64,000 nucleotides of DNA, from NCBI GenBank assembly GCA_010909725.1, contig JAACMV010000018.1, positions 310,001 to 374,000 on the forward strand. Direction: 5' to 3'. Numbering within the stretch: the stretch's first letter is position 1; every line of letters begins with the position of its first letter. The stretch comes from Picochlorum sp. 'celeri' (Eukaryota > Chlorophyta > Trebouxiophyceae). Shown here piece by piece: positions 52,723 to 63,605 of the stretch. Made by a program: the position numbers and the translations under genes. The notes under the pieces are model-generated. The model did not search any database, was not told the origin of the DNA, and saw nothing but the letters and a program-made list of their open reading frames with translations.

Positions 52723-54096
52723 ATGGATGCGAAAGGTCCCTGTGGTATGTGTAGTACTTGTCACGAGTGTGGTGTGTGTAGGCGGACGGGCGTTATATTT
52801 CTCCATGTTTCTGCAGACCTGTCGGGATATTGGGTTCTCTCCAAGACTGAGCACTTTGATGAGTTTTTAAAAGCTCTGGGTGTCCCTTGGATTGTAAGAA
52901 AGGCTGCCATCAAATTTGGCAGCAATTGCATGGAAATTATCAGGCACGCGGGGACGGCTGTTCGTGTGACGAGTTTGAATCCAAAAGGCAGTTGGCATAG
53001 AATGTACGATACATCAAAGGCGTTGCAGGGGCAGGATGTTGCCGGGAATGCGTGCACGATTCGGGCGAAATGGGACGGAAGTGTGTTGTGTACGACGCTG
53101 GAAGGGTCACCGTTTGGGACGTGTGAGACGCATCGATACGTACGAGGGAGTACGATGGTTGTGAAGAGTTCTGTGAAGAATACAGATGGGGTTGAGGCGA
53201 CCTGTTATTGGTGGTATGAGAGGATGGAGGTGTTGGAGCAGGAGTTTGGTCCTACTCGGAGGATGTTGCACAAGCACTTGGCAGCAGATCAGAAGAGAGT
53301 GGATCATGCGACGAAGAAGGATACTATATTTATGAGATCTATATTGTTAGATTGGAATAGATGGGAGAGTCCTGCTGATGAATATATTGTTGTGAATGGT
53401 AGCAAGGCGAGGCGCAGGAGTGTGCGATCGAGGCAGAGGAGTCCTGCATCGTCAGCAACGTGTACGCCTGGGAGTATGTCGGCGTCGCCGTCTGGGACAG
53501 CGTTGAATAAGATGGGGAAAACAGAACAGCAGCCACATCAGGAAGAAGTGTCGGCGATTTTGTCGCAAAAGCCGACAGATCATGCGCGGCACCCTCTTCC
53601 AGTGCATCCAGTGAAGAGGGCAGCATCACCTGGTCTTCAACCAGAGGGAGTGCAGCGGGGGATGACGAGACGGTTTGGTTCATCAGATAATTTATCAGAA
53701 ACGTCGATTCAAAGAATACCTCATTATCGTAGTACGTCTAGTGATAGTTTGCCGAATGTCAATGTAGGACAGAAGAGTAGGGAGGTGCTAGACAGGCCAC
53801 CGCCAACAGCAGCAGAAGCCATGATGGCAATGAAACTGCACGAGTTTGTGGAAACGTATGGAATCACATCGGTTATACCGGTAGTAAATCCACACGATAC
53901 CACAGAACCTCAGCTGTTGGGTATGAGTCCTGAACAGGCTGAAGAGACAACGGCAAAACTTCGTGAACTAGAAACAGAAATGCTCCTGCGTCGGCAGGAG
54001 GAATCGAATTCGTTCACATTCTGTGGACTCGTGGTATCATTAGAGAGAGATAGTATACCAGATCATTTACGAGTATGGGAAATGACATTATTTTAA
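52723..54096 (+). CDS. FABP/lipocalin-like domain with Cys-ladder N-terminus and disordered tail
   Basis: A 457-residue protein. Residues 7-19 form a ladder of five cysteines, each two residues apart (CGMCSTCHECGVC), a likely metal site. Residues about 28-165 look like a calycin beta-barrel of the fatty-acid-binding type: DLSGYWVLSKTEHFDEFLKA, LGVPWIVRKAAIKFGSN, IRAKWDGSVLCTTLEGSP, RYVRGSTMVVKSSVKNTDGV and ATCYWWYERM. Such barrels bind fatty acids or retinoid-like ligands. After it comes a serine/arginine-rich, low-complexity stretch of about 150 residues and a short helical end. No signal peptide is seen. The domain order is unfamiliar. It converges with prefoldin 3, one base between stops. 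Confidence 0.65.
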   Translation: MDAKGPCGMCSTCHECGVCRRTGVIFLHVSADLSGYWVLSKTEHFDEFLKALGVPWIVRKAAIKFGSNCMEIIRHAGTAVRVTSLNPKGSWHRMYDTSKALQGQDVAGNACTIRAKWDGSVLCTTLEGSPFGTCETHRYVRGSTMVVKSSVKNTDGVEATCYWWYERMEVLEQEFGPTRRMLHKHLAADQKRVDHATKKDTIFMRSILLDWNRWESPADEYIVVNGSKARRRSVRSRQRSPASSATCTPGSMSASPSGTALNKMGKTEQQPHQEEVSAILSQKPTDHARHPLPVHPVKRAASPGLQPEGVQRGMTRRFGSSDNLSETSIQRIPHYRSTSSDSLPNVNVGQKSREVLDRPPPTAAEAMMAMKLHEFVETYGITSVIPVVNPHDTTEPQLLGMSPEQAEETTAKLRELETEMLLRRQEESNSFTFCGLVVSLERDSIPDHLRVWEMTLF

Positions 54097-54097
54097 T

Positions 54098-54689
54098 TCA
54101 CTTTTTCTTCACACCAACAGAGTAATTGTAAATTCTTGCGAGCGCCACTTCTGTTGTCGTTACTTGATCCCTGACATAATTGCAATCATCAGCTAGAACT
54201 TCCAATTGTCGCATACACGATTGTAACTGTTCTTCTAACAACGCCTTTGCTTCATCAAGACTATACTCTACCATGACCCCAGCTCCCAACCACAACCCCA
54301 CATACCCAGCATGCTGCACTGTGGCCCTTGCATACACATGATCAGACAAGGAAAAGTCAAGATCCATATCTTCACCGCTATCATTCCTTTCAATCAACAT
54401 ATTCACTGCATCCAAACATTTTTCAATCTCTGGCTGCTTCAGCTGAAGCCTCTGCTTCCTCTGTTGCAACTCCTGCTCCACATGGGTATATCGCTGCAGC
54501 ATATCCCGTACATCTTCCAACACGAGATCTACATCCTTTCCAGACTCTGCGTATTCACCCAGACCATGGTAGGATAGTATATAGCAAACGGTGTGTCATG
54601 AGCCACATACCTTTAACATAGGCCTGAACGTTTTCCACAAAGGTTGCTTTTGGAACAACCTCGGCAATCACAGAGGTATTCTCACCCAT
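54098..54689 (-). CDS. VBP1: Prefoldin subunit 3
   Basis: Prefoldin is the cytosolic hexamer that hands actin and tubulin to the CCT chaperonin; subunit 3 (VBP1) is alpha-type. Exon 1 (54689-54611) encodes MGENTSVIAEVVPKATFVEN. Exon 2 (54546-54098) encodes the coiled-coil arms (DVRDMLQRYTHVEQELQQRK, QEIEKCLDAVNML-like helix) around a beta-hairpin pair (DHVYARATV, VGLWLGAGVMVEYSLDEA). The 64-nt intron joins as YVK-ESGKDVD. The total of 175 residues matches the family. It lies in the same region as the chaperone's client cofactor TBCD but is unlinked to it. Confidence 0.88.
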
Positions 54690-55068
54690 TGTTGTACTCT
54701 ATTGTATGTATATATTGGATGATATTCAGTACAAAATCCCTTGTTTGATTATTTGATACAAATAACAAAGGAAGGCGAACGTCGTCAAAAGATGAACTGG
54801 CTCATGGGCTGATCCACAAGAGAGTCAATATTCGACCAATCACACAGACAGTGTGTCATTAAAGAAAGTTATTCATACTATATGCAACGCATGTGACGCC
54901 TTCATGCATGCATACTCGTAGTTGACTGGCTCTGATGTCTCTATTTAGTACATTATATAATGTGCTAAATATGGACTCTCCCATATTTATCATCATCATA
55001 CTACTGTCTCAGACAGAAGCGATGCCTGTCATTTAATTCATCTAAAGTAGATAATACTAGAAGTCACA
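54690..55068. other. Divergent spacer, prefoldin 3 / oxidoreductase
   Basis: A 379-bp spacer with a palindromic TAGTACATTATATAATGTGCTA-type stretch near 54949-54970 whose inner part is symmetric. No gene is visible. Confidence 0.4.
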
Positions 55069-55977
55069 ATGTTGAGAACCACTCGAGTATCAAGCACATC
55101 CCACGTCATTTGCTCCCAGAGAGCAGCTTGTGTCTCTTCACCCAAAATGGTCTTCCGATCTGGATCTGGGCGCATTGATTCCCGATTGAACAATCGATTT
55201 GGATCGTCATATATCCCTCGCGTGTACCAGAAGAGCAGAAGCGTGCAGGGCAGACGACTGAATTTGATCTTAAGAGCCTCTTGGAATGACGTGACATTCG
55301 GTCCTGCACAAGTCGTTGAGCAGAAGAAGATTGCGAATGGAATGCATCGTTTGCTGGTCGATGTTGGTGCAGACGTCTCCAAGGGGTATACTGTACCAGG
55401 GCAGTTTGTGCAGATCAAGGTGGAGGAGAGCAAACCAGGGTTTTTTGCAATTGCGTCACCTCCAGATGTAAACAATGCTGGAATGGTAGAGCTCCTCGTG
55501 AAGAATGCAGGAGAGACGGCGGAGAAGTTGTGTGTGTTGGATGCTGGATCAGAGATATCTGTGAGCGATGTGATGGGTAAGGGATTCCCATTGGATAGGA
55601 TTCCATCAAATGAGTACCACACAGTGTATATTTTTGCCACTGGAAGTGGTGTGTCTCCAATCAAAGCAATTATAGAGTCTGATGCCTTGAAGGCAAAGGA
55701 GAGAAAGCTTGTGAAATTGTACTATGGAGCCAAGAACAGAGATTCCATGGCCTATGCAGACAGTTTGGAGGAGTGGAAGAAACTGTACGGAGTGGAGGTG
55801 GAGCCTGTGTTTTCTGAGACTGGTGTGTATGTACAAGATGCGTTTGCCAAGGAGAATCCGGCACTTGGACCTGGAGTGGCTGCTATTGTATGTGGACAGA
55901 AGGAAATGGCTGAAGCCGTGAGGGGCATGTTTGCTGAAGCAGGCATTGACGCTGATTTGATCCTTACTAATTTCTAA
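55069..55977 (+). CDS. Plastid FAD/NAD(P)-binding oxidoreductase (pKIWI502-like)
   Basis: A 302-residue ferredoxin-reductase-fold protein similar to the plant 'fruit protein pKIWI502' group, which is plastid-located with unclear substrate. The basic N-terminus (about 70 residues) is a transit peptide. The FAD barrel has VPGQFVQIKV and FFAIASPPDV. The NAD(P) half has the typical FATGSGVSPIKAIIES, KLYYGAKNRDSM and PGVAAIVCGQKEM. It is a single exon, convergent with Era (9 bp between stops). Confidence 0.83.
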   Translation: MLRTTRVSSTSHVICSQRAACVSSPKMVFRSGSGRIDSRLNNRFGSSYIPRVYQKSRSVQGRRLNLILRASWNDVTFGPAQVVEQKKIANGMHRLLVDVGADVSKGYTVPGQFVQIKVEESKPGFFAIASPPDVNNAGMVELLVKNAGETAEKLCVLDAGSEISVSDVMGKGFPLDRIPSNEYHTVYIFATGSGVSPIKAIIESDALKAKERKLVKLYYGAKNRDSMAYADSLEEWKKLYGVEVEPVFSETGVYVQDAFAKENPALGPGVAAIVCGQKEMAEAVRGMFAEAGIDADLILTNF

Positions 55978-55986
55978 ATGTTATCA

Positions 55987-57183
55987 TTATATGTATCCTA
56001 ATCTACCCAGCTGTTTGTCGTTAGATCGCCATTTGGGGACAACTTTGACGGACAAATCTAGATACACTGGGAGCTGTAAGAAATCTTCAATATCACTGCG
56101 AGATGATGATGAGAGCTGCTTGATTGCAGAACCCTTGGCTCCAACAAGCAATTTCACGTGTCTCTCCTTTTCCACAATGACTTGTGCATGAATAAATGTC
56201 TTTTTCGGGGGCGGGCGCTGCTTAAATTGGGTCACTTGGACCGTGACTTGGTATGGCAGTTCTTGTCTATACTGCAGAAATACATGCTTTCTAATAATCT
56301 CAGCCACGAAAAATCGCTCACTCGCCTCTGATAATATATCTTTTGGATACAGCGAGGATCCTGTTGGGATATTTTCCAGCACCCACTCTTGAACGCGTTC
56401 AATATTCTCACCAGTCTGAGCTGATATTGGAATCACTGCAGATGCTTTACAATGATCTGTATACCAGGTATGGATATCTTCAAGCTCATGAGGATCCATA
56501 ATATCCGTTTTATTCAGTAATACTACCATTGGAGGCCCACTCCAATCATCCCCTGGCTGAATCATGTCCAATGCTTGCTCTGGCCTATCCGTCACATCAA
56601 CAATCGCAATAAGCACATCTGCATCTTTAATGGCCTGCGTCACAGCATTCATCATCCTCTCCTCCAGTTCATCTCGTTGGTTTGTTATAATACCTGGGGT
56701 ATCCAGGAAGACAACCTGATGCGATGGTTCCGACCAAATACCGAGAACCTTGTGCCTGGTAGTCTGTGCCTTTTCTGTGACAATAGACAGCTGTTCCCCC
56801 AAAATGTGATTCATCAAAGAACTCTTTCCTGCATTAGGCCGGCCTATAATTGCTGCAAAACCCATTTTGTGATCCGGTGGATCCTCTTGGAACACTATAT
56901 CTTCGGTATCTTCTCGAATGCGTTGAGCAATTTCTTCAGGGGACATGCCACCCTCCTCGTCGTCCTCCAGATCAAACTCATCCAAGGACCCATTGCACTT
57001 GCTGCAGTTGAATTTCCTATCTGATAGGTAATTCCCGTGAAGCCCTGTGAATGGTTTTGCTCTATTGGCCAATGATACTAATCTCGTTCGCCATGCAATG
57101 CTCCGAGAAGATTTGCACGGAACCCTTTTACAGGCCACATTGTCAATCATTACGTTTTGAAGTACTTTAAAAATAATTTTCAT
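55987..57183 (-). CDS. ERA: Organellar GTPase Era
   Basis: Era is a GTPase that helps mature the bacterial-type small ribosomal subunit. The 398-residue protein has a basic transit-like N-terminus, a zinc-like CSKC element (only two cysteines), and the G domain: G1 GRPNAGKSS, the G2 region TTRHKVLG, G3 DTPG, G4 NKTD and the G5-like ISAQ. A C-terminal KH domain follows (HAQVIVEKERHVKLLVGAKG). Its ATG at 57183 lies three bases after the Obg stop (TAA-TGA-ATG), so it may be the second cistron of a shared mRNA. A later ATG, residue 12 (MIDNVACKR), would also give a transit peptide. Plastid versus mitochondrion is not certain. Confidence 0.9.
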   Translation of the reverse strand: MKIIFKVLQNVMIDNVACKRVPCKSSRSIAWRTRLVSLANRAKPFTGLHGNYLSDRKFNCSKCNGSLDEFDLEDDEEGGMSPEEIAQRIREDTEDIVFQEDPPDHKMGFAAIIGRPNAGKSSLMNHILGEQLSIVTEKAQTTRHKVLGIWSEPSHQVVFLDTPGIITNQRDELEERMMNAVTQAIKDADVLIAIVDVTDRPEQALDMIQPGDDWSGPPMVVLLNKTDIMDPHELEDIHTWYTDHCKASAVIPISAQTGENIERVQEWVLENIPTGSSLYPKDILSEASERFFVAEIIRKHVFLQYRQELPYQVTVQVTQFKQRPPPKKTFIHAQVIVEKERHVKLLVGAKGSAIKQLSSSSRSDIEDFLQLPVYLDLSVKVVPKWRSNDKQLGRLGYI

Positions 57184-57186
57184 TCA

Positions 57187-59060
57187 TTATCCACCGGCAT
57201 GGGGCCATCTGGCGCTACCTCTATTCGGCAACCCAGCCATTCGACGTTCTGAGGCCCATTTCTCATAGATTGCCCCTTCTGAGACGTCATCGGAATGTTC
57301 GAATTCCATGTCACCAATCACAACAGTGTCTCCTTCTTTGATACCTCGAGCTCTCAAAGCTTTGGTGATGCCTGCTGCGTCCAAAACCCCTTGGAATCTG
57401 CGTGTAGCCTCATAGTATGACCAGTCTGTCATTTGTGTGAATCGTTCAATCGCTTCTCCTTTTACTGTGAATACGCGTGGCCCACTAAGATCTACATCGA
57501 TAGAAAATTCACCAATTCGTGCATCTGCACGTCGTAATGCCTCCTGCTCTACTTCTCCAGAGGTGACCACTGCCTCTACAATCTCCTCCTCATCTGGAAG
57601 ACTATCCAGTACCGTTCGGACTCTTCTCACAACTTTATTCACTCCTACTTGGGCTACCGCACTGATTGAAAATATGTCTTCGGTATCGACTCCGCGATCG
57701 AGAAGGCCTTGTCGTATCTCATCCCAGTAGTCTGAAGAATCAGGAACATCCATTTTGTTGTATGCCACTACCTGTGGTTTACTAGCAAGTTGAGGGCTGA
57801 ATAAGCTCAATTCAGTTTGGATAGCATCATAATCGCCTAAAGGATCTGGAGAGGTTCCATCAATGACGTGCACAAGTACCTTGCATCTCTGACAATGTCT
57901 TAGAAATTGATGCCCCAAACCAACCCCAGAATGGGCACCTTCCAAAAGTCCAGGGACGTCTGCAAACACCGTAGATCTAAAGTCTAAATTATTAACGCCC
58001 AAATTGGGCACGAGAGTTGTGAATGGATAGTCAGCCACCTTTGGCTTTGCATTGCTGACAACTGACAACAGTGTCGATTTCCCTGCATTTGGAACTCCAA
58101 TGATCCCAACATCCGCCACGAGACGGAGTTCCAAATCCAACCATATTTCTTTACACATCTCTCCATACTCTGCCAAGGTTGGCGCATTATTCCTCGCCGA
58201 CTTGAAAGCCATGTTGCCTCGCCCACCCCTGCCTCCCACAGCCAGCAGGGCTTTTTCGCCCTCCTTGAGAACCTCAACAAGCGGTGGATTACTTGCATGA
58301 TCCCCCACTTTTCTAATTATTGTTCCTGGGGGCACTTTAATAACAGTGTCTTTGCCATTGGCACCGTGGCAATCAGAACCCATACCCGCATGACCTGGCT
58401 GGGCTCTGAAATGAACCTGCTTGCGGAATGACGACAAGGAATTCAGCGACGTATCAGCCTCCACATACACTGATCCTCCATTACCTCCATTGCCTCCAGA
58501 CGGACCACCTTTCGGTACGAATTTTTCTCTCCGAAAAGCAACACATCCTCTGCCCCCATCACCACCCTTGACAAGGATCCTTGCTGTATCAAAACACCGA
58601 ACCTCGGCAGGTAGCCTCTTCCCAGCAACTCGCTTTGGTCGATCATCCTCTTCCTCGACGTACTCTGCCATGGCATCTGGGTCAATCCATTCCACATCAT
58701 CATCATCATCATCTTCTTGCCCAGCATATGCCACATACTCGACTTCAGCCTCATCGGGATATTCATCTTCGTCAGGCATGTAATCAGGAGTATCATCGAT
58801 GGAAACCTTTTCTTTGGCCATATCCCGCTGCTTTTCAACATTCACCGTGGGACCTCCTTGTGCTTTTTTTCTCGGAACTGGTTTTGCACCAAACACGGGC
58901 GTGTAGTCCTACATATGGTACGCATGCGTTATCTCTGGTCTTAAAATAACATTCAAAATGAGTCACATACCTCATCCTGTCCTCTTCGCGCAGATACTCG
59001 GACCATTCGAGGCTGCATGACATGCGACCTGACGAATGTATAACATGGCCCTAAGGCCAT
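57187..59060 (-). CDS. OBGC: Chloroplast GTPase ObgC
   Basis: Obg GTPases act in large-subunit ribosome assembly; plant ObgC is needed for thylakoids. Exon 1 (59060-58971) encodes a transit peptide, MALGPCYTFVRSHVMQPRMV. Exon 2 (58908-57187) follows a 62-nt intron (GTATGT...ATGTAG), joined in phase 0 as GQDE-DYTPVFG. An acidic linker precedes the glycine-rich Obg fold (KGGDGGRGCVAFRREKFVPK, GGPSGGNGGNGG). The G domain has GVPNAGKSTL, DVPG and NKMD, and an OCT domain with FEHSDD ends it. The total is 603 residues. The frame upstream of 59060 stays open to 59267 in another reading, possibly by chance. Head-to-head with PRMT5. Confidence 0.92.
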
Positions 59061-59355
59061 TGTGTCGGGTATCATCTCATCCAAATACAAATAAATATCG
59101 AATAAGAGTACATGGGACCCTGGAGAGAAATTCTTAATGGGGTCCAATGCCCAGGACGAATCTTCATCAACCAGTACCTGTGTGGAAGACAATTGTCGTT
59201 CGATTGGAAACGGATCATTTTCATCAAATGCGCGTATGAATACATTCTCAGACAAAGAATGTATCAATAGATGATCTAAATAGTCATTAAGAAAGCACGA
59301 TCTCTACCAAAATCTGACAGGTGACTGTTCAACTTCACTCACAGACACCACCACC

Positions 59356-61294
59356 ATGCCTCTTGGGGGTCGTCGAGACTTTGGGGATTCCCGGTACATT
59401 GGTGTGGTGATACCATTTACCACATCTATTGAGGATTATATCGAGGTAGGTACATGGTTTGGAATCATCGGTAGATGAAGCAACATGCCTTTGTTTGACA
59501 CACCATACCATGGTGCAGCTTGTCATGGACCAGGGATTTGACTTTGTTGTCTCATGGCTGGTTGACCCTGACCATCGAATTCCCAGTATACATGAAAGGA
59601 GGCGCTCTGATGGTTCGATAGAGCCTCCTATGAAGCCTGAGAGTGTGATGCACACCATGGTTTCTGGCCATATCAGTAACCAGATTGTTGGTCGCATCAG
59701 CGATTGGATTGATCCAGATGATCCATTGAATCCAGATTCTTCAACCATGAGTCTCGAATTGAGTTGGGCAGGGCACTTGACGTGCCAAGCATGCATACTT
59801 CCATGTCCCAAACATGTGTATAGTCCCAACTATGCCCAGTGCATCATGTCGTATGTATCCAGCCCCACATCGTCTGTTGCTCTTTGGATGACCATTCCAG
59901 TACTGTCCAAGGATGTTGATGATGATGATGATGATACGTGGGAGATGTGGAACTCGGTGAGGTTTCAGTGCAACCATCACAGTCGCTTGGGTGTTGTGCT
60001 GGAGGTTGGGTCTCATGTGCCTGATATCATGTCTCTTGAACGATGGTGGGGAGAGCCTGTGAAGGCTATTATATTCAAAAATGACGCATTTGTATGGAAG
60101 ACGGATAGCACCACTCCTTCCATGAGTGTGAATCATATACATCTTTTAAAAAAGGCATTCTTGCTGGGTATCCAAATCATTGTTGATCTTCAGGGTGACA
60201 ACATGCTGAGCATGTTGGGGAAATGCCATCGGTATCTATCCGATATATTCATAGAACAGCCTCCGCTCTCCGAAGATGATGTTTTAGAGATGCCATACAG
60301 AGATTATTTGCAGGCACCATTGCAGCCGCTCCAGGACAATCTTGAGTCTCAAACATATGAGACATTTGAGCGAGACAGCCCCAAGTATATTGCGTATGAA
60401 CAAGCCATATATTGTGCCCTTGAAGATCCTGAAACCTCTTTCAGCTCTGCAGAGACCGTTGTGGTCATGGTGGTGGGTGCTGGGAGAGGTCCATTAGTGG
60501 CCAAGACCCTCTCAGCAGCACAACGAGCAAACCGTGCTGTGCAGGTCTTTGCTGTCGAAAAGAACCAGAATGCAGTCGTTCATCTCTATGCAAGATCCAA
60601 GGCCGAGGGATGGGGAAACTCGGTGCACATTGTTCATGCCGACATGCGGTCCTGGAATCCAACATTTCAAGCAGATGTCCTGGTCAGCGAACTCCTTGGA
60701 TCTTTTGGGGACAATGAATTATCACCAGAATGCTTGGATGGGGCACAAAAGTTCCTAAAACCCAACGGTATTAGTATCCCATCGTCATATTCATCATACT
60801 TGAGCCCAATAACCGCGAGCAAAGCGTGGACAGAGGTGCAGCATAGAGACTCGCTGGAGCACTTTGAGACACCATTCGTGGTCCGTCTGCATCGCGTGAG
60901 TGAGATTGCTCCTCCGAAAAAGGCATTCACATTTCACCATCCGAATGTGGATGGATCTGTCATTGATAATACCAGGTACAGATCATTGGAGTTTGTCAAC
61001 GCACGGAGCCATGGAATGACATGCCATGGCTTTGCAGGATATTTTGATGCGGTACTGTACAAGGATGTCATGCTCTCGATTCACCCAGACACCCACACAC
61101 CGGATATGCATTCATGGTTTCCGATATTTTTCCCAGTATCCACCCCCTTTTACGTCCCAGCTGGCCAACACATCACAGCATCCATGTGGCGAAAATCAAA
61201 CAGCACACGGGTGTGGTACGAGTGGAGCATCAGCAGACCAACTACAATACCAATCCACAACCCAAACGGACGATCATATCATGTAGGATTGTAA
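59356..61294 (+). CDS. PRMT5: Protein arginine methyltransferase 5
   Basis: PRMT5 makes symmetric dimethylarginine on histones and Sm proteins. Exon 1 (59356-59445) gives MPLGGRRDFGDSRYIGVVIP; a 73-nt intron (GTAGGT...GTGCAG) joins in phase 0 as YIE-LVMDQG. The 621 residues are the normal size. An N-terminal TIM barrel (SMSVNHIHLLKKAFLLGIQI and around) leads to the methyltransferase: YIAYEQAIYCAL, VVMVVGAGRGPLVAKTL (SAM motif), VLVSELLGSFGDNELSPECL (double-glutamate hairpin), and the C-terminal beta-barrel FVPAGQHITASMWRK-like segment. About 295 bp separate it from the divergent Obg start, a probable bidirectional promoter. Confidence 0.93.
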
Positions 61295-61399
61295 AAAATC
61301 ATAATACTATTACACATCATCATAGTATACAAATAGTCTTTAGTCATACATTGAATATACATGTATCGTACAACAACAGCAAGATGATACATACATGGT

Positions 61400-62252
61400 C
61401 TACCTGTAATATCCTCTCCTCTTGGTAGAACCGCTGCTGTCTGTATGAGAACCAGACACAAACGTGTTTTTGGTCAAATGCTTTTTCATCACTTTTGAAT
61501 CCTCCAAATCCACAAATTCAGGCAGGGACAAGGTGGCCTTCTTTGCCATGTCATTGCGAATTTGCAAAATCCTGTGCGCCAAATTCTGCGGATCAATCGT
61601 ACGCTTCACATTCGTCGCCCTATCCACGATGACAGTTCCTTGGACATTGAATAAATCCTCGATAAATTCATTTCCAGTCGTCGGTGGATTGTCCGCAGCG
61701 TAATTGTTCAACCATTGGGCAGTCACCATATCCAGCTCTTGCAACTGATACAACAATCTCTTCACAGATCTCGCCGTAAGAACTCTCAACAGAACTTTCG
61801 CAGTATCCCTAAACAACCCAAACACAACACCGCATCAATCATAGGTACATGCATACTTCTAGGGTATGTATATATACCCTTGTTACAAGCAAGCAAGCAA
61901 GCAAGCCAGCCAGCATGCTTGCTTGCATCGAACACTCAACGTACTTGTCGAACGGATTCGGATCACACTGATCATCCATACCCTCCAAATTAGCCCTGCA
62001 ATATCATCATCCCATCAGTAAATGCCGTACCGAAACGTGCATCTCGCATGACACAGACGCATGCAACCAGTCCGACCACACCATATCGACACACCCAACG
62101 CACCATTTGTTTAAATCATTCGCCCGAACATAAAATCCACGCCTACGGTTCACAACCCGTGTCGCAACGTGGCGACATGACATTCCCCGAACAGAATGCT
62201 TCTGAGACAAGACGCATGCGCGAGGCACCGTTGCCATTCCTGTCAACGCCAT
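61400..62252 (-). CDS. RBCX: RbcX-type Rubisco assembly chaperone, plastid
   Basis: RbcX binds the C-terminus of the Rubisco large subunit and stabilises its dimers. Three exons: 62252-62104, 61995-61945 and 61808-61400; introns 108 nt (GTGCGT...TTGCAG) and 136 nt (GTACGT...TTTAG). The joins read NKW-ANLEG and FDK-DTAKVLL. The key helix DKDTAKVLLRVLTARSVKRLL parallels cyanobacterial RbcX's AKDTAK motif and the following LYQLQELDMVTAQWLNNYA matches the dimer helix. The first 49 residues are a transit peptide. Compared with cyanobacterial RbcX there is an insertion (about NVQGTVIVDRATNVKRT) and a basic serine-rich tail. 202 residues. Family confidence rests on helix patterns. Confidence 0.75.
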
Positions 62253-62649
62253 GTTGCATATAATACTTATGTCAAAACAAAGAAGACAGTCTTGGCGAGT
62301 TTTCCGAGGGTTTTGATTCGAAATGAAACTGGAAGAATCACGTCGAGTAGCAGCAGCAGAGATGTATCGTTCTCGGTTTCAGAAAAAATATAGCTGACAA
62401 TAGTAGTTTGTGTTTATTTGGTATATATGTATTCGACTGGAAAGAGCGTCGGGTGAAACTGTATGTATCCAAGGGTAGTCGTTGAATTAGTATTCCGACT
62501 TTCTTTTTGAACACTTGAATTCGTTGACCTGCCAGGTCTTGCAATGAAGAAGCTTCCTTTTTTTTCGTCTAATGTGGTATTACAGCATACACCTACTACT
62601 ATCATGATTATGAAAAACCATTACAATTAACACTATCACCCTTGGTTGC
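62253..62649. other. RbcX promoter / RPL17 downstream region
   Basis: A 397-bp region, AT-rich, with no gene visible. Short open frames have no support. Confidence 0.4.
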
Positions 62650-63216
62650 TTAGGCACTCACGGATGCAGTTCCACTGCGGAGCTTCTTGGCAGCCTGAGC
62701 CTTGGTCAACTTGCGTGGTCTTGAGGACTCGAGCTCGGCTGGGACAGCCTCGCTCTTTTCAGTAAGAATGAGTTCAACGTGGCATGGGCTAGACATATAT
62801 GCATTGATACGACCGTGGGCACGGTATGTTCTACGACGTCCTCTGACAGCCTGGTTCACTTGGATGTGAGACACGTACAACTTGTCAGTATCCAGTCCCT
62901 TTGTCTCAGCGTTTGACTCGGCATTCTTCAAGAGATCCAAGACATACTGGCAAGACTTCTTTGGCCATCTTCCCTGTCCAATCTTATTTCCCTCATTCTT
63001 TGCCTGGGCTGTGCGACCAACTCCACCGTTGAATCTGAGGAATGGAATGCAGCGCTTGTGGTCCATGACTGCCTCGAGGTATGCCTTTGCCTTGACAAGA
63101 GTCATACCGCGGACGGCACGTGCTGTCTCTGCAGTGTTCTTGAAGTGAACACGAAGGTCAGACCCGCGAGCCTTGGCTGTCTTGTTCACATCAGCATCTT
63201 TACTGTAGCGACCCAT
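62650..63216 (-). CDS. RPL17: 60S ribosomal protein L17 (uL22)
   Basis: A large-subunit protein lining the peptide exit tunnel. The single exon gives 188 residues with the conserved start [37 protein letters not shown], the tunnel hairpin region [20 protein letters not shown] and a lysine/alanine-rich eukaryotic extension. The ATG at 63216 matches homologs. Its 5' flank (63217-63400) is purine-rich (AGAAGAAGAAG) and probably 5' UTR. Confidence 0.95.
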   Translation of the reverse strand: MGRYSKDADVNKTAKARGSDLRVHFKNTAETARAVRGMTLVKAKAYLEAVMDHKRCIPFLRFNGGVGRTAQAKNEGNKIGQGRWPKKSCQYVLDLLKNAESNAETKGLDTDKLYVSHIQVNQAVRGRRRTYRAHGRINAYMSSPCHVELILTEKSEAVPAELESSRPRKLTKAQAAKKLRSGTASVSA

Positions 63217-63605
63217 GATGCGTACTTTCTACAAAGATACAAATCTGCAGACATGATCAGAAAGAAAAGTATGTGAGACATGATGGAACACGATCGAGAG
63301 AGAAGAAGAAGAAAGAATCGATCAAAGTAAAGAGTCCGGTCAGACAAGGTGTCTGAAGGAAGGCTGTCTGCTCGTCGAAACACCGCCGCAACGTCGTCGC
63401 CCTTGCCACCGCCACGGAACGATTGGCATGAGCCATGCCTCTGTTCATATTCCTTTTACTGCTCTCTTTATATGCCGCACTGTATCTGTATCGGTCCCAT
63501 GGTTGTCTGTTTTTGGCGGCCGAGTTGGGGACAACATGGTTCCAAGATGGCCATTCTGATCAGGACGAATTTCTGATTCATTTCCCATTAAATATAACAT
63601 GAAAG
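63217..63605. other. RPL17 promoter and spacer
   Basis: A 389-bp region with a purine-rich AGAGAGAAGAAGAAGAAAG stretch near 63297-63315. No gene is visible. Confidence 0.4.

Noticed and set aside
59061..59267. Long 5' extension of the Obg first exon
   Set aside because: The frame is open, but the shorter start at 59060 gives a proper transit peptide and the extension runs into the divergent promoter.
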